Assembly: GCA_001661245.1 (NCBI GenBank)
Contig: KV454011.1
Location: 960,426 to 1,024,425 of the forward strand
Direction: 5' to 3'
DNA length: 64,000 nucleotides
Source: Pachysolen tannophilus NRRL Y-2460
Taxonomy: Eukaryota > Ascomycota > Pichiomycetes > Alaninales > Pachysolenaceae
Shown one piece after another: positions 32,175 to 42,360 of this stretch; the stretch's first letter is position 1; every line of letters starts with the position of its first letter. The notes under the pieces were generated by a model. That model was not told the DNA's origin. It worked only from the letters and a program-made list of their open reading frames with translations, and made no database searches. The translations under genes were made by a program, and so were the position numbers.

Positions 32175-32442
32175 NNNNNNNNNNNNNNNNNNNNNNNNNN
32201 NNNNNNNNNNNNNNNNNNNNNNNNNNNNNNNNNNNNNNNNNNNNNNNNNNNNNNNNNNNNNNNNNNNNNNNNNNNNNNNNNNNNNNNNNNNNNNNNNNNN
32301 NNNNNNNNNNNNNNNNNNNNNNNNNNNNNNNNNNNNNNNNNNNNNNNNNNNNNNNNNNNNNNNNNNNNNNNNNNNNNNNNNNNNNNNNNNNNNNNNNNNN
32401 NNNNNNNNNNNNNNNNNNNNNNNNNNNNNNNNNNNNNNNNNN
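32175..32442. other. Assembly gap (268 N) beside poly(A)
   Basis: 268 unresolved bases in the RPL6 upstream region, followed directly by an A-run of about 50 bases (32443-32493). The homopolymer is the probable cause. Confidence 0.99.
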
Positions 32443-32495
<53 letters not shown>

Positions 32496-32610
32496 AAAAT
32501 GAAAATGAAAATTCTGAGTCATCTCGAAGCGTACATAATCGCTGTTTTGCGTCTTATTTATTATGGGCTCAAATTCGCAGCCCCTGTTTTTGCGGACAAA
32601 AAGTCTTCAA

Positions 32611-32710
32611 AATGACCCAAAATGACCTAAAATGGCCTAAAATGGCCTAAAAGGACCGAAAAGGACCGAAAAGGACTTAAAAGGCCCAAAAAAGAACCAA
32701 AAGGACCAAA
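32611..32710. repeat. 10-bp phased minisatellite with A-tracts upstream of RPL6
   Basis: Ten consecutive units of exactly 10 bp with consensus AARGRCCYAA (e.g. AATGACCTAA, AATGGCCTAA, AAGGACCGAA), with weaker copies on either side (about 32600-32730). Unit boundaries form AAAA tracts repeated every 10 bp, close to one helical turn, the arrangement that gives intrinsically bent DNA. It lies between DPH6 and RPL6 and is not in a coding frame. Confidence 0.9.
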
Positions 32711-32753
32711 ATGACAAAAAGGTCCAAAAGTGTCAATAAATGAACCCGAGTAG

Positions 32754-32776
32754 CTCTCTCTCTCTCTCTCTCTCTT
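32754..32776. repeat. (CT)n microsatellite
   Basis: About 11 uninterrupted CT dinucleotides upstream of RPL6. On the RPL6 strand this is (GA)n. Confidence 0.95.
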
Positions 32777-32843
32777 TGATTCTCTATCTTGGAAAAAGAA
32801 AAAGAAAAACAGAAAAAAAAAAGGGAAATTTTATAATTGGCAG

Positions 32844-32866
32844 CTTTAGGGCTACGTGCCCTAAAG
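32844..32866. promoter_or_regulatory. Tbf1/Cbf1-like palindrome, putative RPL6 promoter element
   Basis: Perfect inverted repeat: 9-bp arms CTTTAGGGC and GCCCTAAAG around TACGT. Each arm holds TTAGGG/CCCTAA, the Tbf1 recognition core, and the centre TACGTG resembles a Cbf1 E-box half. In C. albicans, ribosomal protein genes are known to be driven by Tbf1 and Cbf1, so an RPL6 role is reasonable. It lies 46 bp past the DPH6 stop; alternatively the hairpin could help end DPH6 transcription. Confidence 0.6.
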
Positions 32867-32911
32867 GCAGGACATATACACCCCACACCACCTAAAACCA
32901 TCTCTATAACT

Positions 32912-34858
32912 TTATTCTATACCCCTAACGACTACCCCTATATCATAAATTTGGCCTTTATGATCCCAAACTCCTAAAGCAGGTATATATTCCAGGGAGA
33001 GAGTTTCTTTGTGGTTTATTTTATCGCAAAGATTTTGTGTGAAAAGTATTGGGGTACTGTAAATTGTAAAATGTAAATTTTCATCTTCATCGAATAATTC
33101 GTATAATGCATCAAGTTCACCACTATTTTTGAAAAATAAAGTTGAGACTATGTAATTTCCATGGAATTTAATTAATGAATCTTGAGAGTTCAATTTTTCA
33201 GAAATAATTATTTGGGCGGTTTCTTGTTCTTCCTGGTTTTCATCATAATTATCTTGATCTTGGAAATTTTTATAGCTTAAACCTCCCCATTCAACAATTG
33301 CAGATGCAGGTAAATTTGTTACTTTGACTATGATTAAATTTGTTTTTTCTCTATTTTGTTGATATAACCCCCATGTTTTCAAGACATTTTTCAAGATATA
33401 ATCTTTTGTTATGAATGCTGTTATAGACAAGTTTTCTTGCATATTTATCAAGTTTTTAACAGAATCAAGGTGTTGCAATGACAAGACAGTTGATAATTTG
33501 CAATCATTGCAAATTAACATTGATGACGGTATCAACGGGATTTGTCCACTTAAGGTAGCAATTCCATTTTCAGCATCTATAATCGATTGGGAATAGGGTC
33601 CAATATTAGAAGGAGCCCAATAACTCCGACTTTGTATATGAATACCTCTCTTGGTTGTTAATGACTTCAAAACAGTTACTGATAATTGTAAATATGTGTT
33701 TTTTGGTAATATAGTTTCAATGCATATTCTGGAAGGAGGTAATGGTTTTTGGAAAAATTTTTTATAGATTGAATTTATTTGAGCAAAATTATCTATAGAT
33801 GATAATAAAAGTTGTGAACTCTGAATGTTTTCAAATGACAAATGGTATTTTTTCAAAATAGTTGACAATGTTTGAAAAATGTCCAAAACTTGTGATTCCA
33901 AATCTGGTTTCATAGATGTTAAGTTTGAAATGAAAATTACATTGCTAATTTCCTTTATCTTACTTTCTAGAGTTGTAACTTGGATCGAGTCATAAATAAC
34001 TTTCTCATTCTCAGTAATTTCTTCATCATCTAATTGATCAAATATATCTTGAAAATTTTCGCTCAAAACATTTGGTATTGTAACATGATTTTCCCAATCT
34101 TTAATCTCTGTGGGATTTTTATCAACTACTTTAACTTTTAATTTTAAATAATAAACATCATCATAGTTATCGCCATCTTTACATATTAAAGAATCAATAA
34201 TCTCCAATTTTTTTTTAAGGAAAAAAGGAGCATCCAAGACAATAGTTTCAAATTCACCACCTTCACCACATATATGAACGTCATATTTCAGATTTAAATC
34301 AACTAACGCAGGTAAAACTTGACTAATAGATTTCCCAAGATGCTTTTCATTCAACCCAATAGCAGCTACTTTAACTAATCTTGCATCTAAACCAGACAGA
34401 CACATCTCAGTCATCAACTCCAATTGATTCCTTTGCCACAAATACGATAAAGAAACTAGTCCCAATCTTTGACATACATCTTCAACTCTAGTCCTTTGAT
34501 ACGAGGAAAGTATTGCACCAACGCTCACAGCTTCTAAATCCGGATGTCTTGATTTCACCAAAGATAACAATTTGAACAAGTCTTCAATTTCATCATTTTC
34601 CGTCTTTGAATATTCTAATGCCTGATTCGTAGAGCTACCAACAATAGGCTGTCTATATAAGGGGACTTCACATAATTCTTCATAATAAGATATAATGTCA
34701 TGGCCCACAGTTTGGAACATAAATGAATCTAATTCATGCCGAGATTGATCTAATGGAAATAAGTTCCCAAGACAAATTAGTTCATGACCGTTTGCCAAAC
34801 AATGTAGAATATTGAAGAACGAATCCTTACCACCAGAAATCAATCCCACAAACTTCAT
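32912..34858 (-). CDS. DPH6: Diphthine-ammonia ligase Dph6
   Basis: ATP-dependent amidation of diphthine to diphthamide on eEF2, the last step of that pathway. 648 residues (S. cerevisiae YLR143W is 685). The N-terminal ATP-PPase domain begins MKFVGLISGGKDSFFN with the PP-loop SGGKDS at residues 8-13, then GAILSSYQRTRVEDVCQRL, LSYLWQRNQ and CGEGGEFETIVLDAP, all Dph6 signatures. The C-terminal half contains two RidA/YjgF-like domains (about 290-400 and 415-520; IATLSGQIPLIP is typical of the second), as in fungal Dph6. Neighbour of ACF2 and PUT1 within the window, as in YLR142-144. Confidence 0.95.
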   Translation of the reverse strand: MKFVGLISGGKDSFFNILHCLANGHELICLGNLFPLDQSRHELDSFMFQTVGHDIISYYEELCEVPLYRQPIVGSSTNQALEYSKTENDEIEDLFKLLSLVKSRHPDLEAVSVGAILSSYQRTRVEDVCQRLGLVSLSYLWQRNQLELMTEMCLSGLDARLVKVAAIGLNEKHLGKSISQVLPALVDLNLKYDVHICGEGGEFETIVLDAPFFLKKKLEIIDSLICKDGDNYDDVYYLKLKVKVVDKNPTEIKDWENHVTIPNVLSENFQDIFDQLDDEEITENEKVIYDSIQVTTLESKIKEISNVIFISNLTSMKPDLESQVLDIFQTLSTILKKYHLSFENIQSSQLLLSSIDNFAQINSIYKKFFQKPLPPSRICIETILPKNTYLQLSVTVLKSLTTKRGIHIQSRSYWAPSNIGPYSQSIIDAENGIATLSGQIPLIPSSMLICNDCKLSTVLSLQHLDSVKNLINMQENLSITAFITKDYILKNVLKTWGLYQQNREKTNLIIVKVTNLPASAIVEWGGLSYKNFQDQDNYDENQEEQETAQIIISEKLNSQDSLIKFHGNYIVSTLFFKNSGELDALYELFDEDENLHFTIYSTPILFTQNLCDKINHKETLSLEYIPALGVWDHKGQIYDIGVVVRGIE

Positions 34859-35061
34859 CTATCTATACTTCTCCTCTCTGTATTCGTCTTCAGGTTTTTA
34901 ATTAAAACCATCATTTTAAACTATATGAAAAATTTATGAAAAAAAAAGAGCCAAAAAAAAAAGCAAAAAATAATTTATGTACATAAACATTATTAAAGAT
35001 AAAAATATTAAAATAATAAATAACAAAAGACTTATTCAAATTCAAATAGTTGAGATAGACC

Positions 35062-36420
35062 ATGTCTCATATATTGTTTCCTGATCTAGATCGGCGATAT
35101 TATAATGAACAAGCTAATAAGTTGATACGATTAAGGGATAAGCTTCTTCACAAACCACCTTCTGTTGAAAACTGTAAGAGGCTTTTGTATGAGAAGAGAT
35201 TGAAGACTGATGTTGTAATTCATTCAGCCATGAGAAATTTAATAGAAGATGGAAGATTGGACTTGATTCCGAATGAACATTTGAAAATATTTGAACATGA
35301 TAATAAGTTGTTAATGGACGCTTTTGAATTGATAAATAATAATAACACATCGACCATAAATGTGTTAAGTGAACAGGACAGATTAAAGATAGTACAAATG
35401 GAGCAAAAGCAGCATGAGCAAGGGCCCCATTATGATAATAACTTCATTAGTAATAATGTAGATGAACCTGAAAAAACTCTTTTGCTCAATAAGACCGATG
35501 ATACTCCTGTTAATGACATTAATGACTTACAATACCAATTTGCTCAAGTACAAAGACATTTCTTAGGTATTCAACAGAATGAATTATTGCGGCAAGGTCA
35601 AAATTTAGACAGTCAATCGATTTCGAAGAATGTTTCTTTACCCGCAGCTAATGTGCCGCCAAAATCACTTCCACAAGTGCAACCACTACTTCAGAAAGGT
35701 AATACTTTATCTGTTCCAGTGGAGAATCGTTTTATTAATGAAAATAGTTTATTTCATTCAAACCAAATAATTTACCCTTACAGTATCAATAATGACCAAT
35801 TACTTGCTGGGCGAGCTCAAGGAATTCAAAGTCCCCAATATAACGTTGCTGGCACTAACATAAATTACTTTAACAATTTGCATAATGACTTTTTAGATGA
35901 AAATAATATGATCATCTTTAACGGATTTGAAGAAGATGACCACAATAACACAAATGGTATTCAATACTCGGCATATAATTCTAATCCATTGACGATGTAT
36001 GGAAACATTGAAGAAAATAAATTTAGATACAGATTGGCTAATAAAAGACAAATGATGGGATTTTCCTATCAGACCAACAATTTTCAGAATAACGATATTA
36101 ATAATAAGGTTAAAAAAAGGAAGCTTGTGTCGAGTGGAATACTACCTTATAGAGAATCTTCTGCTTCTATTCAAAATAAAGGACCCCCTTATCATAACGA
36201 TAGTAATAAACTTGATGCTGGTTTTATGCTGCAAGAAAATCATCAAGGTTTTTCTTACACAGACGCTAAAAAAGCTCGTATCAATAAGTATCCGTACTAT
36301 GGTAATAATAGAGGCAATTACTTTAAAACAGATTATAAAGGTGGAGATTACGAAGAATATAACAATAGTAATAATAACCAGGAAACTGGATCTTCTGGCG
36401 TTGGTGATCTCAATTACTAA
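35062..36420 (+). CDS. Unrecognised Asn/Gln-rich, probably nuclear protein
   Basis: 452 residues from ATG 35062; ATG and stop are clean and codon use is like the neighbours, so it is a real gene. I do not recognise the family. About residues 1-80 look folded and helical (FPDLDRRYYNEQANKLIRLR ... LLYEKRLKTDVVIHSAMRNLIEDGRLDLIP); the rest is disordered and Asn/Gln-rich. A basic cluster KVKKRKLV near residue 352 resembles a nuclear localisation signal, and the tail is rich in Tyr, Gly and Asn (YYGNNRGNYFKTDYKGGDYEEY). Transcriptional or RNA-related roles would suit this composition, but nothing specific can be claimed. It is divergent from DPH6 and convergent with SEC1. Confidence 0.75.
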   Translation: MSHILFPDLDRRYYNEQANKLIRLRDKLLHKPPSVENCKRLLYEKRLKTDVVIHSAMRNLIEDGRLDLIPNEHLKIFEHDNKLLMDAFELINNNNTSTINVLSEQDRLKIVQMEQKQHEQGPHYDNNFISNNVDEPEKTLLLNKTDDTPVNDINDLQYQFAQVQRHFLGIQQNELLRQGQNLDSQSISKNVSLPAANVPPKSLPQVQPLLQKGNTLSVPVENRFINENSLFHSNQIIYPYSINNDQLLAGRAQGIQSPQYNVAGTNINYFNNLHNDFLDENNMIIFNGFEEDDHNNTNGIQYSAYNSNPLTMYGNIEENKFRYRLANKRQMMGFSYQTNNFQNNDINNKVKKRKLVSSGILPYRESSASIQNKGPPYHNDSNKLDAGFMLQENHQGFSYTDAKKARINKYPYYGNNRGNYFKTDYKGGDYEEYNNSNNNQETGSSGVGDLNY

Positions 36421-36548
36421 ACTTTTCTTTTTAAATGTCATCTGAAAAATTAAATTACAATGTTTTTAAATAAATGCACAATAAAAGTTAATACATGATT
36501 TAGAGATACAGTCCTTATATATATGATATCTAATTTAGCTATTGTATT

Positions 36549-38841
36549 TTATTTAAGAAACTTTGAAAATTTGTGACGAATTTTATTTTTCTTAGCATCA
36601 CCTTTCTCGTTTTCATCAATATCTTCAGTAACTTTATTTTGTAAATGCAAATTTTTTGCTTCTGATTTTTTCTCCTTATCCTTTTTTTCATTCTTCTTAT
36701 CATGCTTTTCACGGTGATGGTCATGTTTTTTATCATGGACGTTTGATTTCTTTGCCTGCTCTTCTTCGTTCTCAAGCAAAAACTTTGGTGGAGGTTGTGT
36801 ATTTTTCAGAAGTTTATAATCATAATACAAATTCAATTCTTCTCTATTGTCGTTGTTTAGATTGATCATTTCGTTAACAAAATCCCTTGGAGTTATAAGC
36901 TCATCACTACCAACAATAACATCTTTGTTTAATCTATCGCTTAATTCGTAGCATGATCTTACTTCGGAATAAGTAACACCACCAGCGATAAAGTAAAATA
37001 TACGTTGTCTTGGTGGGAAATAATTCTTGTTACCATCCGTGGTTAATTTATTTTTGGCCCAGCTTGCCTTATGCTTTGGGTTTTTAAGGGAGATATTGCC
37101 ATCTGTCATGAATCCATTACCGTCTTGTGGATCATCTGCAAGATTCAATGGCTTGTCTTTAATATAGGGGAAAGTTGTTTCATCCAAAGTATTATTTAAA
37201 GCAGACTCAACAACGGTGTTTATAGCAGGTTTAAAACGAGATGTGTTAAATGCTCCCTCATTGTTAATATCATGATATGTTTCCTTGCGAAATCTTTTGG
37301 TTTTCAAATTTGGTTTTAATAATCTAAAGCCTAAATTTTCAAAATTTGCAAAAATTTTAAAAATTACTGGTTGTAATGGAGACATGTTAGCAAAATTTAA
37401 CAACTTTATTAAATCTTGTTCTATAAGGCCGCCTCTGAATAAAGCATAAATCAAGATAAATCTTAATTTATCTCCTTCTTTATAAATATCTTGCAGTAAC
37501 AACTCCAATAAAGCTCTTGTAACGGAAGATTTACCCAATTTTTCTCCATCGAAACCTATGCCGTTTGCCACACAATTCTGTTCAAAATCTGAGCTTTCAG
37601 CTAATTTTCTTTCATTATTTACTTTCAACAATTCGTCGATTAAAATTTTGTGTAATGTTATCCTTCTTCTTTCTTCATCGAAATTTTTCAAATGTGCAAC
37701 AATGAATAACAAATCTGTAGATGTGGAAGCATTAGACCTGTCCACCATCAATGGATTTTTCATAATTAACTCATTTACTTTAGATACCAATGTTTCAGAA
37801 GCTTCCAATATATGTAAATGTCTTAAAGAGACCCAGTCTTCATCCAAATCGTTTAATTTTGAAGTTTTGGTAATTTTTTCATTTCTTTCATTTTCAGCAT
37901 CATAAGTATATTCGTTATCATAGTACCCATTTTTGTTATTTGGGAAATCTATGAGATCAAAGCACATTGCCTGGTATGTGAATTCATGTAATAATGGAGA
38001 AAATAAATCAATTGTTCTATCTGTTATTATAAAAATTGATCTTGGTCTTTGATTTGTCAGAGGAGGAAAATCATTATGAGACCTAGCATATTCATCTAAA
38101 TCATCTTGAAATTTCTTTGCTATTAAAAATGGTAAAGTAGCTGATTCATTTATGGCATCTTTAGGGGAATAATACCTTATCATTGGATATTCACCAGTTA
38201 TAACACATAAATTTATCAAATTATTAACTGTTTGTTGTATCTGATGAGAAAGTATATCAATGCATGCTGGATTAAAGTATATTTCTAAAGAATTTAAATT
38301 ATCAGTGAAAAAAATTTGAGATTCCAATGGCATCAAATTTAAATAACAATTCTGCATCGAAACTAAATTATATTTCAAACTCTTATTAGACATGATTGAA
38401 TTTCTAGAAGTATCACTTATCCCAGGAAGAAGTAATAAATGACATTTCTTGTATCTATTAGGTTCCACTGTAAAATCACACAAGAGACAATTGATTGAAA
38501 ACTTTGTAGGCTCTAAAAAATAAATACCTTCAATTGAAATCTGAGTCTTCCTCTTTTTATCAACTCTTTCAACAGAAGTCACATACCTCAATAGAACATT
38601 CGGCTCCACAAGATAATGCAATATCTTCTCTGTCTTTTCGTCTATAATCAAGCATTTCAAATTATTCGAAGTTTTAATCGCCGATAATATATGCAAAAAA
38701 TCTATTAAAAATCATCATCATCATAATCATAATATTGTTAGCTAGCTAATTTTAACTTTCTGGCAAAAAGAAAAACAAAATAAAAGAAACAATATGATAC
38801 ATACATTGTTTTTGGAATTCAATCAAATTTGTTGCATTCAT
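36549..38841 (-). CDS. SEC1: SM protein Sec1 (exocytosis), two exons
   Basis: Binds plasma-membrane SNARE complexes (Sso/Sec9/Snc) and the exocyst at bud sites. Assembled as complement(join(36549..38701, 38805..38841)), 729 residues. The long open frame has no ATG at its 5' end; on the minus strand the intron runs from GTATGT (38804) to AATAG (38702), with a GCTAAC branch point near 38741. Exon 1 gives MNATNLIEFQKQY, restoring the N-terminus of Sec1 proteins (LIELQ-x-x-Y in S. cerevisiae). Family blocks: IEGIYFLEPTKFSINCL, FIITDRTIDLFSPLLHEFTYQAM, GDKLRFILIYALFRGGL and RIFYFIAGGVTYSEVRSCYEL. The C-terminal tail (about 90 residues) is Lys/His/Glu-rich and polybasic, as in yeast Sec1, where it aids SNARE binding. 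Confidence 0.94.
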
Positions 38842-39966
38842 TCTACCACCAGCAACTTAAATATAATCAATAAAATCCGCTTGATTAACGGATAAATATT
38901 ATTTTTAAAATACTAATAATTCTATAATTATTATTATTTCTATTATTACTATTATTATTATTACTATTATTATTATTATGTATTTTGTTGGAATTTTGCG
39001 CTTCATTTCAAGAATAGCCAAAAGGTAGTGTCTGCAAAACACAATTTACAAAAGAGGAAATTATTTATTATCTGCATTAAGCAGCAGGAATTGGAGCTTG
39101 AAAGGTAGCAAATGGGATCACCAAGTTGATTTTAGTTTAATTTAGTTTAGGTTAGTTTAATTCAGTATTAAAGGAAGAGGGGGGAGGAGAAGGAAAAAAA
39201 AAAAAAATAGTAAAAAAAAAGGACCCTTATTAGTTTGAAAGTGCAAAACGGTTAAATTAGGTCACTTTATAACAATAAATAAGTTTTATGTACTTTAATG
39301 CAAAAAATGTAACGGAAAAACAGGAGTCTCTCGCATCTCTCGCTTGTTTGTGGGTCTCTTTTTGTGTCACATAATTAATACAGTTGTGTTGGAGCCAGAG
39401 GTATGAGTTTGAAGTTAGTTTAGTTAAGGGTTTGCTCTTATTTAATTGGTGGTTTCCATGGCTCCAGAGAAGGTAGACGATTTAGGTTTACATAAATTGA
39501 TTACAAATTTGTCGTTATAATTTTTGTGCGGGATCTGTGTAACTTGTAATTTTTCAAAAAAATAATAACTCGGTAACATCGTGTTAAAGTTTATTCCACT
39601 TCTAACTTCCACCTTTAGGCACAACAAATGGATAGCAACGAGAGAAAGAGGAGGAAAATATTTCACCTTTTGTCTTTTTTCTTTTACAAGGAGACTTTTC
39701 TAAAAATATTTTCATAAATTGTGAATATGAATTATATAAATATAAATAGTTTTTTTTTTTTTTTTTAATTTTTTCATTTTATTTATTCATTCATTCAAAG
39801 TAGGCTAGTGTTCTTCCTAGCCTATTTATCTCTGTTTATCAAATAAATCAGGCAAAAACGATTGAAATATATTTTTTCCCCTTTTTGCTGTTTGCACCTC
39901 TCACATTCATTGGCATTAGTGTGGTAATAATACCTATAGTACTATATAGGAAGTATAAGATTCAAA
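38842..39966. promoter_or_regulatory. Divergent SEC1-ACF2 intergenic region
   Basis: About 1.1 kb. Contains (TTA)n/(TTATTAC) repeats at about 38928-38978, TTGCGC at 38996-39001, a TTAGTTTAATTTAG-type repeat cluster at about 39133-39166, and a T-run at 39752-39768. An open frame at 39442-39666 lacks any protein-like character. It probably carries both promoters; no gene recognised. Confidence 0.45.
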
Positions 39967-42171
39967 ATGTCAGGTAGGTTATACAACTCAATTGAGTTGC
40001 AAATTTTTTTTTTTAAATTTCAAGTTTCCAGTAACTAACCCCATTTTATAGACATTTTTAGTACTCCTATTTCCACCGATGCTCCAAATTCCATGTTCAC
40101 CCAAAAAGCTCATCCTGTTTCAATTCCCTCGGGTATTACCGGCGACGATAAGGGTCTGTTGGGACCAGTTCAAACAAACAATTTCTTTACCAATTTTTTA
40201 CTTGGAGATGGTACTGATCCTGTTTATTTGGATCCTTATGTCGTTTGGAAAGACACAAGCAATAGCACTGTAACTTTGGCCATTAGCCATCAAACAGCTT
40301 CAGAAAGAACTTATGCACCAGGTGATAGTCCAGTTGAGTATTATTCAAATGCAGCAGGTGTTAATTCATTGGGATTAAGTGCAAGTACTTTTAGTTCAAG
40401 TACCACGCTTCAACTGGACACATTGACTAAATTTTCAATCAATGTTAATTTGGTCAATTCAGATACAGAATATATGTGGTGTCCTTTACTTCAAGGTATT
40501 GGTTTCATAACAGGTATTTATTACAATTTAACTCCACAAATTAATACAAATGTTGGAATAAGCTCAGTCTCAGGTGAAACTTCTCCAAAATCAGGGATTG
40601 ACAAATACTCAATTGCTTTGACAAATGGTAATACTTGGTTGATGTATGTTGTTGTTCCAGATGGACAAAGTATCAGCTTTGCAACTAGTGGTTCAGATAC
40701 TATTATTGGGTCAAATTCAGTTAATGGATGTGCTATTCAACTTTGTTTTGGAAATGATTCTAATTATGATACAGCAGCTGGATGTTATCCAGTATCCTGT
40801 GATCTCACAGGCTCTGTTAGTGGAACTACGGGTAGTTATTCTTTTAAATATACTACTGATGGTAGCTCAAATGGAGGTACCACTTTAATGTGGGCTTTAC
40901 CACATCATGTGGATTCTTTTACAAGTGATATGTCATCTAAGAAAACTAGTTTCACAATAGATTCACTTGTTAGCGGTACTATGACGGCTTATTTAACAAA
41001 TGAATTTGATTTAGAGGAAACCGATTTACCAACTTCTGTTTCATTTGATCCTTATACCACTATTCCAGGAAAATCTGCAGATTATACAGACGATGCTAAA
41101 ACTTCAATAAAAACTGCTGCAACTTCAGAATCCGGAGATGATGTTTCAAGTGCTTCTGATACAGATTCAATGTATACTTCTGGTAAGATCTTGGATAAAT
41201 ATGCGTATGTCTTGTACGTTATTTATTATATTTTAGAAGATTCCAGTTTGGCTAAAACATTTTCTAGTACTTTACAAACAGCAATGAATAGATTTACTGA
41301 AAATAAACAACAGTATCCATTAGATTATGATACAACTTGGAAAGGTATTGTATCATCTGCAGGTATGTCTGGTGATTCAAGTGCAGATTATGGTAACACT
41401 TATTATAATGATCATCATTTTCATTATGGTTATCATGTTCATGCAGCTGCTATTATTGCTAAAGCTGATAAAGATTTAGGTGGTAGTTGGTTAGCCGATA
41501 ATAAAGATTGGGTTACTACTTTAATCAGAGACGTTGCTAATCCGTCTTCTGAAGACACTTATTTCCCAGTTTTCAGAAATTTTGATTGGTTTAATGGTCA
41601 TTCATGGGCTCATGGTATCACTGCTCAAGCTGATGGTAAAGATGAGGAATCATCATCTGAAGATTACAATTTCTATTATGGTATGAAAATGTGGGCAAAC
41701 GTTGTTGAAGATACTGATATGGAAGCCAGAGCTAATTTGATCTTGGCAATAATGAAAAGATCTTTGAATGATTATATATTATATGAAGATGACAATACCA
41801 TAGAGCCAAGTAATTTCATTGGTAACAAAGTTTCAGGTATTATATTTCAAAACAAGATTGATCATACAACTTATTTTGGTACTGAACTTCAATATATTCA
41901 AGGAATTCATATGCTTCCAATAACTCCAATTTCTTCATATATTAGATCGCCAACTTTTGTTGAACAAGAATGGACTGAAAAATTGGCAAGTATAATTGAT
42001 AATGTTACTGATGGATGGAGAGGGATATTGATGTTAAACGTTGCTCTATACGATCCAGAAACTTCATACAATTTCTTCAACGGTTCTAGTTTCAGTACCA
42101 ACTACTTAGATGACGGTATGTCCAAGACATGGAGTTTGGCATATGGAGCTGGTGTTGGAGGAGCTTCTTAA
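39967..42171 (+). CDS. ACF2: Endo-1,3-beta-glucanase, GH81 (Acf2/Eng2, intracellular type), two exons
   Basis: Hydrolyses internal 1,3-beta-glucan linkages. Assembled as join(39967..39973, 40052..42171), 708 residues: a 7-nt first exon (ATGTCAG), an intron starting GTAGGT with TAACTAAC branch point and TTATAG acceptor, then DIFSTPISTDAPNSMF before HPVSIPSGI. The ATG at 40093 is the alternative if the unusual GTAGGT donor is not used. No signal peptide is present, so this is the Acf2/Eng2-like cytosolic form rather than secreted Eng1. Catalytic region: YNDHHFHYGYHVHAAAI (acid Asp) and DWFNGHSWAHGI ... ESSSEDYNFYYGMKMW, containing the two conserved Glu. DPH6 and PUT1 nearby repeat the YLR142-144 cluster. 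Confidence 0.88.
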
Positions 42172-42360
42172 AATTATATACTTCCTTGCCATTTTCCATA
42201 CATGAATTAAATCGTGTGTCAGCATCTTGTCGAGCAGATTTTTTTTTGTTCTTTAATTTTCAAAATAGAAGAAGAAGATATGATATATATATATATATAT
42301 ATATAAGTTTTAAATAAGTAAGAAATAATATATATATATAATAGGATTTTACAGAACAAG

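Noticed and set aside
32605-32730. 10-bp repeat as a CRISPR-like array
   Set aside because: Units are directly adjacent without spacers, in a eukaryotic nuclear sequence; it is a minisatellite.
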